Source: Glacieibacterium arshaanense
Lineage (GTDB): Bacteria > Pseudomonadota > Alphaproteobacteria > Sphingomonadales > Sphingomonadaceae
Direction: 5' to 3'
DNA length: 64,000 bases
NCBI RefSeq assembly: GCF_004681125.1
Contig: NZ_SIHO01000003.1
Coordinates: 62,001-126,000, forward strand
The notes under the pieces were generated by a model. It had not been told where the DNA came from and made no database searches. It saw only the letters and a list, made by a program, of their open reading frames with translations. The translations under genes and the position numbers were made by a program. Positions 18,549-26,985 of this stretch are shown piece by piece. The first letter of the stretch is position 1. The number at the start of each line of letters is the position of its first letter.

Positions 18549-21086
18549 ATGCAACGTCGCAACATCCGCATAGCAGCACTGGTTTCGACGGCGCTGGTCG
18601 CCGTGTTGGCGACGCCTGTGGCGGCGCAGGACGCCGCAGCGGCGGCTGCACCGGCGACACCCGCTGCGGCGCTGGCGCTCGACGCCAGCGAGATCGGGCT
18701 GCTCAATACGCTGGTCACCGCCGAGGGCCGGCGCGCGCCGCAGCAATCGACCGCGGTGGCGCTGACCGCGCTGACCAGCGAGCAGCTCGATGCGCGCGGC
18801 ATCATCACGACGCCGCAGCTGGCACGCATTGTCCCCAATCTGATCGCGACGCCGACGCCGGGGCTGGGGCTGACCAACGATTACACGCTGCGCGGGCTCG
18901 GCGGCGGCAGCCGGACGGGCGGCGATGCAGCGGTCGGCACCTTTATCGACAATGTCCATGTCCCGACGCCGGCGGCTGACAGCCTGCGCGGCTTCGACCT
19001 CGACCGTGTCGAGGTGCTGCGCGGGCCACAGGGCACGCTTTACGGCCATGGCACCACCGCCGGTGTTGTCGCGGTGACGCTCGCCGAACCCGATACGCGC
19101 TTCGGCGGCTACGGCGAGCTCGACTATGGCAAATACAATAGCTGGTTCGGGCGTGCGTCGCTCGATGTGCCGCTCGGTGACGGCTTCGCAGTCAAGCTGT
19201 CGGGCTTTTATGGCAATCAAGACGGTTACGTGACCAATCCGCTGACCGGCGAGGATTTGAACGGGGTGGAAACTTCGGGCATCCGCGGGGCATTGCGTGT
19301 CGCGCTGGGCGAGCATTTTCGCTGGAACGTGGCGGTGGCCTATACGCAGGCGCAGGGTGAGAACATCGTCAATTTTGCCTGCGATCCGGCCAGTCCGCTG
19401 TCTTGCAACGACCGCTACAGCACGACCGGGCTGCGCGCGACGGCGCCCAACGGCATCTACACGCCGTATGCGCCCGCGGTGGTCAGTGGCGCCAAAGCCA
19501 ATTTCCCGCTCGGCAACAGCGTCGACACGCTGCTCGTCACCTCGAACCTGCAATGGGTCGGGGAGAAGGTAACGCTCAGCCTGATTACCGGCGTGGTGAA
19601 TACCGACCAGAACTATGCAATCGATTTCGCCGACGGTAGGGCGATGCCGAGCCTGTTGGTCCCCGTGCCGGTGGTGCACGGCTATCCGTCGGGCGGCTAC
19701 AGCGTGACCAGCCAAGGGCAGTTCGACAGCTTCTCGCAGGATGTGCGACTGGCGGGCAAACTGTGGGACGACCGCATCGACTATGTGGTCGGCGGCTATT
19801 TCTTCAGTGAAAACAACAACGTCGATTCCGCTGACATCTTCAACCTGGGCGGTAGTGGCGTCGGCACGCCTGTAGTGCTCGCCGACCGCCGGCTGACCAG
19901 CCACACCAGCTCGAGCGCCGGCTACGGCCAGATCGACTTCAACGCGACGAAGCAACTGACGCTGACCGCCGGCCTGCGCTACGCCAGCGAAACGCGCAGC
20001 TTCAGCCTGACCGACAATCGCGCCGGCTGCCAGTCCAGCGCGTCGGGCTGCCTGAACAGCGCCAACCTGCTGATCAACGGTACCCTCGTGCCGACCGAGG
20101 CGACGCATGACGCGTGGATGCCGCGATTCGTGGCGCGCTGGCAGCAGAGCGACGCGCTGATGGTCTATGCCAGTGCCAGTAATGGCACCGGCGCCGGCGG
20201 CTGGAACACGGCAGCGATCACGGCGCAGGGCGTGCTGCCCTATGACCCCTCGAATGTCTGGAGCTACGAGCTCGGCGTGAAATCGCAGTGGCTGGGTGAC
20301 CGGCTGCGCGTCAACCTGACCGGCTTCTATATCAATGCCAATGACGTTCAGGTCAGCTCGGCGGGCGTCGGCGCGACCGGTGCGCTCGATGTCACCACCG
20401 CCAACGTGCCCGATTTCACCAATAAGGGCCTTGAACTCGAAGTCATCGGGCGGCCATTCACCAATCTCGTGCTCACCACCAGCATCGGTTACCAGAACGC
20501 CAGCTACGGGCTGGGCGGCAGCACCGCCGACTTCAACGCCTTCGGCGCCAAGTCGCTGGCGCGCCAGCAACGCGATTGCCAGGCGCAGCTTTTGGCAGGC
20601 AAGATTCCGCTTGGCAGCGGGGCTTCGAATGCCGCCGACTGCGCGCGCGGCGTGATCGATGCCAATGGCGACCTTGCTACGCCGGCGAACACCCCGGCAT
20701 GGACGGTGGCGATCGGCGGCACCTATAATTTCGCGATCCCGACCGCCGGTATCGTCCTCAGCCCGACGGTCAATCTGTCGTATCGCTCGGGCATTCAAAC
20801 CGGTGCCGCCAACGCGACGCTCTATACCGGCGCCGTGACCTCGGCGTTCAATGGGCAGGTCTATCCGGCCAACCCGTTCGGCGGCGATGTCATCAGCGGA
20901 TCATATGACGGGTCGGCGGTGCTGGTCAGCGCGCAACTGGCGATGGAAACCGACGAGGGCAACTGGCTGGTGGCCATCGCTTGCGACAACTGCTTCGACA
21001 CCGGCGCAACCACCGCCAGCACGGGCAACTGGAGCTATTTGCAGGTGCCGATGACGTGGACAATCCGCGCAAAACGCAGCTTCTGA
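18549..21086 (+). CDS. TonB-dependent outer-membrane receptor
   Basis: An 845-residue receptor. A signal peptide ends at about VAAQ (residue 27), an Ala-rich linker follows, then the plug domain (TPQLARIVPNLIATP to VEVLRGPQGTLYG, roughly 60-190) and a 22-strand-type beta barrel ending in the terminal phenylalanine of AKRSF. The family imports siderophores, vitamins or carbohydrates, powered by TonB. No ligand-specific gene is adjacent. The plug sequence groups it with the large sphingomonad receptor families, and the barrel has few cysteines (two close pairs near CDPASPLSCND and CQSSASGC). Confidence 0.93.
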   Translation: MQRRNIRIAALVSTALVAVLATPVAAQDAAAAAAPATPAAALALDASEIGLLNTLVTAEGRRAPQQSTAVALTALTSEQLDARGIITTPQLARIVPNLIATPTPGLGLTNDYTLRGLGGGSRTGGDAAVGTFIDNVHVPTPAADSLRGFDLDRVEVLRGPQGTLYGHGTTAGVVAVTLAEPDTRFGGYGELDYGKYNSWFGRASLDVPLGDGFAVKLSGFYGNQDGYVTNPLTGEDLNGVETSGIRGALRVALGEHFRWNVAVAYTQAQGENIVNFACDPASPLSCNDRYSTTGLRATAPNGIYTPYAPAVVSGAKANFPLGNSVDTLLVTSNLQWVGEKVTLSLITGVVNTDQNYAIDFADGRAMPSLLVPVPVVHGYPSGGYSVTSQGQFDSFSQDVRLAGKLWDDRIDYVVGGYFFSENNNVDSADIFNLGGSGVGTPVVLADRRLTSHTSSSAGYGQIDFNATKQLTLTAGLRYASETRSFSLTDNRAGCQSSASGCLNSANLLINGTLVPTEATHDAWMPRFVARWQQSDALMVYASASNGTGAGGWNTAAITAQGVLPYDPSNVWSYELGVKSQWLGDRLRVNLTGFYINANDVQVSSAGVGATGALDVTTANVPDFTNKGLELEVIGRPFTNLVLTTSIGYQNASYGLGGSTADFNAFGAKSLARQQRDCQAQLLAGKIPLGSGASNAADCARGVIDANGDLATPANTPAWTVAIGGTYNFAIPTAGIVLSPTVNLSYRSGIQTGAANATLYTGAVTSAFNGQVYPANPFGGDVISGSYDGSAVLVSAQLAMETDEGNWLVAIACDNCFDTGATTASTGNWSYLQVPMTWTIRAKRSF

Positions 21087-21236
21087 GCGACATCCGCGAT
21101 ATTTGTTGCGGCTTTGACCGATATCCAGCGGTTTTGGTGCTTTCTCCTCTGGACAAGAGCCGCGCGCGCGGTTGATATCGTCGCAGGTGGGCGTGATTGT
21201 TGCGTCACTTAAACAAACGGGATGGGAGGAATTTTC

Positions 21237-21494
21237 ATGGCAGACGAAAAGAAGCCGAACGCACTGCAAAAGCCGTTGACGCCGTCGCCGGCGCTCGCAG
21301 CCGTCGTTGGCGCCGCCATGCTGTCGCGTGGCCAGGTTGTCAGCAAGGTGTGGGAGTATATCCGCGCCAACAACCTGCAGAACCCCGCTGACAAGCGCGT
21401 CATTCTCGCCGACGCCAAGCTCAAGGCCATTTTTGGCAAGGACAGCTGCACGATGTTCGAAATGAACAAGTTCCTCGCTCAGCATCTGAAATAG
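21237..21494 (+). CDS. SWIB/MDM2 domain protein
   Basis: An 85-residue basic protein that is almost entirely a SWIB domain: LSRGQVVSKVWEYIRANNLQ followed by DKRVILADAKLKAIFGKD and MFEMNKFLAQHLK. SWIB domains occur in eukaryotic chromatin remodellers and in small bacterial proteins that may bind DNA or topoisomerase. The ATG at 21237 has GGGAGG eight bases upstream. It is monocistronic, with a strong terminator 35 bases after the stop. Confidence 0.92.
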   Translation: MADEKKPNALQKPLTPSPALAAVVGAAMLSRGQVVSKVWEYIRANNLQNPADKRVILADAKLKAIFGKDSCTMFEMNKFLAQHLK

Positions 21495-21527
21495 TCCGGC
21501 CCGGACTTCGGACCGGATACCGTATCG

Positions 21528-21562
21528 AAATCCCCGCTCGCAGCCACGAGCGGGGATTTTTT
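21528..21562 (+). terminator. rho-independent terminator of SWIB gene
   Basis: An 11-bp perfect stem (ATCCCCGCTCG at 21530-21540 with CGAGCGGGGAT at 21547-21557) is followed by six T at 21557-21562. Confidence 0.92.
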
Positions 21563-21594
21563 CATGGGGCGTCATGACGACAAATGCTTGAAGC

Positions 21595-21724
21595 GCCTCC
21601 GGCGGGCAGGGGCTTGCCCCTGCACCCATTAATCGGGGTGGCACAGCAACGCCAAATGTCGCGTGCGGTGCGCCGATGCAAACTGTCGGGTGCAGGGACG
21701 AGTCCCTGCCCGCCGGAGGCTCTT
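21595..21724. repeat. REPIN-like inverted repeat pair, copy C
   Basis: Left arm 21595-21627, right arm 21688-21720 (extended to 21724), spacer 60 bp. The left arm has the GGGGCTTGCCCC inner palindrome and the right arm the GGGACGAGTCCC form, so the two arms belong to different subtypes. The right arm ends two bases before the start codon of the MFS gene. Confidence 0.88.
21715..21719 (+). promoter_or_regulatory. Shine-Dalgarno sequence supplied by repeat arm
   Basis: GGAGG within the right arm of repeat copy C lies exactly seven bases before the ATG of the MFS gene. A TGA directly precedes that ATG in frame, so this is the first possible start and the repeat provides its ribosome-binding site. 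Confidence 0.6.
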
Positions 21725-21726
21725 GA

Positions 21727-23157
21727 ATGCCGCCAATAGCACCTGGCCATGCATGGCGCGACCTGCTCGCCGGGCGCTGGCAGGCGTTCGCGCTGATCAT
21801 GCTCGGCATGTGGCTGATGGCGGCGGACTCGCTGGTTACCGCGACGATCATGCCGAGTGTCGGGGCAGGGCTTGGCGGCTATGCGTGGTTCGGCTGGGCG
21901 ACGTCGGGGTACCTGATCGGGCTGGTGGTCGCGGGCGCGTGTGCCGGCTGGCTCAGTGACCGCTTCGGCTTGCGCGGCGTCATGGTGGCGTCGGGCATCA
22001 TTCTGGCAGCAGGCTGCTGGATCAGCGCCGCCGCGCCGTCGATGCTGGCGTTCGTCATCGGCCGCACTGTCCAGGGCATCGCCGCCGGCTGGGTCAGCGG
22101 ATTCTGCTATGTGATGATCAGCATGGTGTTTCCCGAACGCCACCTGCCACGGGTGTTTGCGGCAGCGACAAGCGTCTGGGGCATCGCCACCTTGCTCGGG
22201 CCGCTGGTCGGCGGGGTGTTTGCCGATGCGGGGAACTGGCGCGGGGTGTTTCACATGTTCGCCGGGCAGGCACTGCTGTTTGCGGTCGCTGCGCTGTGGC
22301 TGGTACCGCGCGCCGCGCCGCCCGAAAAGCCGGCGCGCGTGCCGGTGCGGCCGTTGCTGCTACTGACGCTGGCGGTGGTGCTGATGTCGAGCGCCGGGGT
22401 GACCGCGAACGTCACATTGGCGCTGGTGCTGGTGCCGGCCGGGCTGGCGTTGCTGCGGGCGGCCATCCTTGTCGACCGCCGTGAACCAGCGGGACTGCTG
22501 CCCAAGGCCGGCAGCCGCATCGGCACGGCGCTGGGGTCGGCGTATGCGGCGTTCTTTTGCGCCACCGCCGCTGCGGTCGGCTTCAGCGTCTATGGTCCGG
22601 CAATACTGCAGTTCACCAACGGGCTCAGCGCGCTGGAGGCCGGCTATGTCATCGCTGTCGAGGCCTTGGCGTGGACCGGTATCGCATTGCTGGTTGCGGG
22701 CGCACGCGAGGCCTGGGTCCACCGCTTCATCGTCGTTGGCATTACCATGATCGCACTCGCCACCGCGCTGCTGGTCGGCGTCATGGCCTCGGGTAATCTG
22801 GCACTGGTGCTGGTGGCGGGGGCGTTGCTCGGCGGCGGCTTCGGGATGAGCTTTGCGTTCATCAGCCGCGATATCATGGTCAACCTGTCGGATGACGATC
22901 GCGCCATCGGTTCGGGGGCGATCAACGCGGTGCGCAACGCCGGCGGCGCGGCGGGCGCGGCGATTGCCAGCGTCGCTGCCAATCTGACGGGCTTCGCACA
23001 CGGGCTAACGCCGGCGAATGTCACCAGCGCGTCGTTCTGGATTTTCGCGACGGCGCTACCGCTGGCACTGGCGGCAGTGGTGTTCGCGGTGCGGCTGGTG
23101 CGGCTAATGGCAGCCAGCGCCCCGGCCGCGCCTGACGGCAGCGACCGGGGGACCTGA
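21727..23157 (+). CDS. MFS transporter (EmrB/QacA-like)
   Basis: A 476-residue integral membrane protein with many transmembrane segments and a long intact major facilitator pattern. Motif A is present as GWLSDRFGLRGVM near residue 80, and GRTVQGIAAGWVSG matches the antiporter-like motif C region. The N-terminal MAADSLVTATIMPSV resembles the drug:proton antiporter group. Substrate is unknown. The start codon abuts a REPIN-like repeat that supplies the Shine-Dalgarno, which may place expression under control of that structure. Confidence 0.88.
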   Translation: MPPIAPGHAWRDLLAGRWQAFALIMLGMWLMAADSLVTATIMPSVGAGLGGYAWFGWATSGYLIGLVVAGACAGWLSDRFGLRGVMVASGIILAAGCWISAAAPSMLAFVIGRTVQGIAAGWVSGFCYVMISMVFPERHLPRVFAAATSVWGIATLLGPLVGGVFADAGNWRGVFHMFAGQALLFAVAALWLVPRAAPPEKPARVPVRPLLLLTLAVVLMSSAGVTANVTLALVLVPAGLALLRAAILVDRREPAGLLPKAGSRIGTALGSAYAAFFCATAAAVGFSVYGPAILQFTNGLSALEAGYVIAVEALAWTGIALLVAGAREAWVHRFIVVGITMIALATALLVGVMASGNLALVLVAGALLGGGFGMSFAFISRDIMVNLSDDDRAIGSGAINAVRNAGGAAGAAIASVAANLTGFAHGLTPANVTSASFWIFATALPLALAAVVFAVRLVRLMAASAPAAPDGSDRGT

Positions 23158-23164
23158 GCGGGCG

Positions 23165-23518
23165 CTAGAGTGCGGCGCGCAGACGGTCCATCGTCGCCTT
23201 GTGCAGCCAGATGTTCATCGAGGCGGAGTCGTTCGTGTCACCGGTATAGCCGAGTTCGACGGCGAGCGACTTGCGATTGGCGAGGCTCGAATCGATGCCG
23301 ACGAGCTTCATCAGGTCGACGATCGAACTGTCCCAGTTGAGTTTCTGGCCGGCCTTCGACGCCATGTCGGTCAGCACGACTTCGAGCGCCACCTTGGGTG
23401 CAGCGGGTGCGGCCGGGGCCGCGGCAGCAGCAGCAGCAGGCGCAGCGGCGGCGGGTGCAGCTGGCGCTGCCGGTGCCTTGCCGAAAATCTTTTCCTTGAT
23501 TGCGGTGAAGATGCTCAT
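23165..23518 (-). CDS. DUF3597 domain protein
   Basis: A 117-residue cytosolic protein. A short conserved N-terminus MSIFTAIKEKIFGKA leads into a low-complexity Ala/Pro linker (about residues 15-42), then the DUF3597 domain with DMASKAGQKLNWDSSIVDLM and LDSSLANRKSLA-like features, ending in WLHKATMDRLRAAL. The family has a helical fold of unknown function. GGGAG precedes the ATG. It converges on the MFS gene with only seven bases between stops. Confidence 0.88.
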   Translation of the reverse strand: MSIFTAIKEKIFGKAPAAPAAPAAAAPAAAAAAAPAAPAAPKVALEVVLTDMASKAGQKLNWDSSIVDLMKLVGIDSSLANRKSLAVELGYTGDTNDSASMNIWLHKATMDRLRAAL

Positions 23519-23626
23519 GAGGTTTGGCTCCCTAGGTCAAAAATCAAAGCTAGCGGAGCACCGCCAGCGAGTCTAGCGTCGGTTGACGAATTGGCAACCA
23601 ATCGCAAATGTCAATTTATTGTAATA

Positions 23627-24667
23627 TCAGGCTTTATTGGCCGGGCGGCCGGATTTCAGTCGCCACCAGCCCAGCACGCCGTAGCTGGCCATCGCAGCGA
23701 GCAGTACGCCGAGCAGCGCCAGCAGCACTTCGCCGCTGCGCCCGCCAATATAGCCCAGGGTATGCACGCCCATGCTCGAGTTGAACATCCGGGCGCCAGC
23801 ACCGTGGTCGGCAGGATTGACCACGGCCACGACCTTGCCGTCGGCGACGTTGATGCGGGTGGCACCTTCGGGGTTGATGTCTGCTGCTGCCTGCACGTTG
23901 ATGGTGATTGGCTTGTCGGCGGCGCGCGGCATGGCGACCGCGCGAATTTTGGCACCGGGCATCGCCGCCTGCGCCGCGGCAAGCGTCGCCGTCCAGCTCG
24001 GTTCGCCCGTTGAAGGCGCTACGGTCGGCGCCTTGGGCAGTGCAATGCCGGGCAAGTTGCCGACGATGCGCTTGAACGCCCAGGCCGAACCGCTGCTGAA
24101 CTGCAGGAACAGCGGCAGCGCCAGCAGCAAAGCGAGGTTGCGGTGGCTGGCGAGCAGCACCGGGCGCTTGAGCGAGGCTGGCCAGACGCGCCATGAAAAG
24201 CCGCGCCGCATCGGCCAATAAATGATCAGCCCGCTGATGATCATCGCGATGCCGGCCAACCCGGCGATGCCGGTGATGTTGGTGCCGGTTTTGCCGATCA
24301 GCAGCGTGTGGTGGATGTCCAGCGCCCTGTCGCCGATGCCGCGCGTGCCCTTCCAGCGGTCGACAACCTTGCCCTGCGCGTCGATCCACGCCTGCTCGCC
24401 ACCTTTGAGCGATACGCCATGGACGGCGAGGTCATACGGCGCGAACCGCGCGGAGACCAGCGCGCCGGGATTAGCCGCGACAAACGCATCGAGCGCCGGG
24501 CCAAAGCTCGCCGGATCCGGCACCGGGCCACGCGCAGCGGGCAGCGCGATGCGCACAAAATCGCCGCGGAACGCCGCGACGGTGCCCGAAAGTGCGATGA
24601 CGACAAGAATGGCTGCGAGCACGACGCCGCACCAGCGGTGGATTTTGCGCAGCAGCTGCATGGTCAT
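23627..24667 (-). CDS. PepSY-associated transmembrane protein
   Basis: A 346-residue inner-membrane protein of the PepSY_TM type. The N-terminal helix KIHRWCGVVLAAILVVIALSG contains the family's conserved HRW, further segments lie near residues 130-150 (IMAIISGLIIYWP-like region) and 175-190, and a final helix around LLALLGVLLAAMASYGVLGWW precedes a basic tail. Such proteins often act in iron reduction or siderophore processing. The ATG overlaps the flippase stop by four bases, so it may be cotranscribed with the glycan operon although its role there is unclear. Confidence 0.82.
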   Translation of the reverse strand: MTMQLLRKIHRWCGVVLAAILVVIALSGTVAAFRGDFVRIALPAARGPVPDPASFGPALDAFVAANPGALVSARFAPYDLAVHGVSLKGGEQAWIDAQGKVVDRWKGTRGIGDRALDIHHTLLIGKTGTNITGIAGLAGIAMIISGLIIYWPMRRGFSWRVWPASLKRPVLLASHRNLALLLALPLFLQFSSGSAWAFKRIVGNLPGIALPKAPTVAPSTGEPSWTATLAAAQAAMPGAKIRAVAMPRAADKPITINVQAAADINPEGATRINVADGKVVAVVNPADHGAGARMFNSSMGVHTLGYIGGRSGEVLLALLGVLLAAMASYGVLGWWRLKSGRPANKA

Positions 24668-26139
24668 TCGGTCTCCGTCCTGGTGGCGCCATAGTTGCGT
24701 TTGGTGCCGCCGAGCAAGATGATGTCGGCAATCAGCGTGCGGTCAAGCAATGGTGCCAGCGCTGCATAGGCGGCGACACTGGCCAGCGCCAGCATCGTCG
24801 ACAGCGGCACTAGCAGATTGAGCGCGATGATCGCGCCCGCCAGCGCCAGTGGCGACAGCACCAGCCGGAACGGCGGCGGCGCGCAGCCCCACAGCTTCGC
24901 GAAGCGGTGCGATGCAATCCAGACCATCACGAAGCCGGCGAGCGAGGCGATGGCATAGCCCATGGCACCCAGCGCGTGGCCGAGCGCCAGCGCAAGCACG
25001 ACCGTCGTCGCCAGCCCGATGCATTGCGACCACAGCACGCGCGTCTGCGCGCCGGCTGCCGCGAGACCCCAACGGGCGTGCCCCGACCAGATGGTGACCG
25101 GCACCATCCATGCCATCACGGCGAGCAGCGGCGCGGCATCGAGCAGTTTGGGGCCGAGCGCCAGCCGCACGATCGGCGTCGCGAACACCGTCAGCACCAG
25201 CGCGAGGAAGGTCGCACCCCAGCCGGTGACGCGCAGCGACCGTGCCAGCAGGATGCCGAGCGAGCCGTCGTTCCGCGCATAGTTGCGCGTCACCGACGGA
25301 TACAGGTTGAAGTGATAGAGGTTGCTGAACGTCACCAGCGACGTGACGATGCGTGACGCGGCGGCAAACCATGCGGTGGCGACACCACCGATCAGCGCGC
25401 CGATCAGGAACAGCGGCGCATATTGGTTGAGTGCCCAGACCAGATTGGTCGATCCCACTGCCGCGCCCTCGCGCAGCAATGCGCCGAAATCGGCGAACGA
25501 GCCACGCAACCGGATGCGCGCGATACGGTGGTGCTGGACCATCAGACAATACAGCGTCATCGCGCTGACCGCGGCAATTTCGGCCCAGCCGACCTCAAGC
25601 AGATCGCCCGGCGCGCGCACCAGCGTCCAGATCAGTGCGGCGAACACACCCATGCGCAGCATGTCGGCGATGGCCGCCGCCGCCATGCGTTCGGTCGCCT
25701 GGAACAGCCATTGCTGGCGCCACGGCGTCGTCAGCAGGCTGAGCGCGAACAGCCAGACCAGTGCCAGCGGCACCGTCGCCTTCATCAACTGCGTCGCGAT
25801 AATCAGCATCAGCGGCACGGCAATGAACGCCAGCAGCAGGCGCGCGGCGGGAATCTGGAATGCCAGCAGCGGCAGTTCGTCGGGGTCGCGGCCGACGCGG
25901 CGCGTGCCGATGACATCGAGCCCGCCGTCGACCAGCATCGCGAAGAACACCGCCAGCCCGACGACATATTCGACCGCGCCATAGTCGACCGGGTCGAGCA
26001 TGCGCGCCAGCCAGGCGAAAGCCGCAAAGCCGAGCAGCTTGGCGATGACCTGCCCGCCGGCGAGGACGATATAGTCGCGGAAGAACTTGGTGCCGCTACC
26101 GGCGAGCTTGTTCCACAGCGTGACGCTAGGCGTGGTCAT
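24664..26139 (-). CDS. Wzx-type polysaccharide flippase
   Basis: A 491-residue polytopic protein of the MATE/PST superfamily. The start LAGGQVIAKLLGFAAFAWLARMLDP is the typical opening of oligosaccharide flippases, followed by about twelve to fourteen transmembrane segments. It would turn lipid-linked oligosaccharide from the cytoplasmic to the periplasmic face of the inner membrane. It is near the end of the long minus-strand glycan gene run; 75 bases separate it from the CmoA-like gene. Confidence 0.88.
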   Translation of the reverse strand: MTTPSVTLWNKLAGSGTKFFRDYIVLAGGQVIAKLLGFAAFAWLARMLDPVDYGAVEYVVGLAVFFAMLVDGGLDVIGTRRVGRDPDELPLLAFQIPAARLLLAFIAVPLMLIIATQLMKATVPLALVWLFALSLLTTPWRQQWLFQATERMAAAAIADMLRMGVFAALIWTLVRAPGDLLEVGWAEIAAVSAMTLYCLMVQHHRIARIRLRGSFADFGALLREGAAVGSTNLVWALNQYAPLFLIGALIGGVATAWFAAASRIVTSLVTFSNLYHFNLYPSVTRNYARNDGSLGILLARSLRVTGWGATFLALVLTVFATPIVRLALGPKLLDAAPLLAVMAWMVPVTIWSGHARWGLAAAGAQTRVLWSQCIGLATTVVLALALGHALGAMGYAIASLAGFVMVWIASHRFAKLWGCAPPPFRLVLSPLALAGAIIALNLLVPLSTMLALASVAAYAALAPLLDRTLIADIILLGGTKRNYGATRTETE

Positions 26140-26214
26140 GACGTGCCGACCGGTGGCGTGCCCGTACAGCGCGCTTGGGAACCGGAAATGCCGTCGCCCA
26201 CGGGCAAAACCGCT

Positions 26215-26931
26215 CTACTTGATGGCGAGATAGCCTTCGAAGCAGATGTATTTGCACACGGTGGTGATGTCCTCGAAACCGGCGCGGCGCATCAGCCCGA
26301 AGTTGCCCTCGGTCGAAAACGGCTCGAGAATGCCCTTGAGGCTGCGCGTCTTGCCGACGATTTCCTTCTCATCGAAGCCCTGGCGCAGCTTGAATTCATT
26401 GTAGAGCCCCACCGCTATGTCCTGGAAGCGCGCATCAGGCGCGCGGACCTTTTCGAACATGATGAACGCACCGCCCCAGTTGAGTGCCTCATAGATGCGG
26501 TCGAACAATTGCTGGCGGTCGCGCGGCGGGATGAACTGCATCGTATAGTAGGAGATGATCAGGTCGGCCTTTTCGAACGCGAAGTTGCGGCCGTCCTCCT
26601 CCAGAATCGTGATGCTCGGCACGTCGGCGCAATGCGCGCGCGCCTTGGCGACCATCGGCGCCTCGACATCCATGCCGATGAACTTGGCGCCGACGCGGTG
26701 CGCATTGTGCAGCGCCAGCTTCTTGAGCAATTCGCCCGTCGAGGTGCCGATTTCATAGACGGTGCTGGTCGGCGACAGGAACCAGTCGCTCAACTGGCAG
26801 GTCAGGTCATGGCCTTCCTCGTAGAGCGGCACCGAATGGCGGATGTGATCGACAAAGGTATCCGCGACGCTGCCGCCGAAGCTCCACGCCGCATTGCCCG
26901 CTTCGATGTTTTGCCCGACCTTAGTTGCCAT
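26215..26931 (-). CDS. CmoA-like SAM-dependent (carboxy)methyltransferase homologue
   Basis: A 238-residue class I Rossmann protein. Motif I is VYEIGTSTGELLKKLA. Several stretches line up with E. coli CmoA (carboxy-SAM synthase): MQFIPPRDRQQLFDRIYEAL, the WGGAFIMFEK strand, and GFDEKEIVGKTRSLKGIL, where the arginine falls at the position that binds the carboxyl group in CmoA. Canonical CmoA works with CmoB on tRNA wobble uridine; no CmoB is nearby and the context is a glycan operon. It may make carboxy-SAM for a different acceptor or be an ordinary methyltransferase. The similarity is judged by eye from memory. Confidence 0.7.
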   Translation of the reverse strand: MATKVGQNIEAGNAAWSFGGSVADTFVDHIRHSVPLYEEGHDLTCQLSDWFLSPTSTVYEIGTSTGELLKKLALHNAHRVGAKFIGMDVEAPMVAKARAHCADVPSITILEEDGRNFAFEKADLIISYYTMQFIPPRDRQQLFDRIYEALNWGGAFIMFEKVRAPDARFQDIAVGLYNEFKLRQGFDEKEIVGKTRSLKGILEPFSTEGNFGLMRRAGFEDITTVCKYICFEGYLAIK

Positions 26932-26985
26932 CTTCGAATCCCCTCGACTGCCCGTGCGCCCGCAACATAGCAGCGCAGCGCCGTT

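Noticed and set aside
18375-20798. Very long minus-strand frame upstream of the DUF1330 gene (the combined frame reaches about 916 codons)
   Set aside because: Only the last 108 codons show family similarity and a natural start; the rest is antisense to the TonB receptor and low-complexity.
23395-23480. GCA/GCC-rich tract that looks like a microsatellite
   Set aside because: It is the Ala/Pro linker of the DUF3597 protein and varies codon by codon, so it is a coding low-complexity segment.
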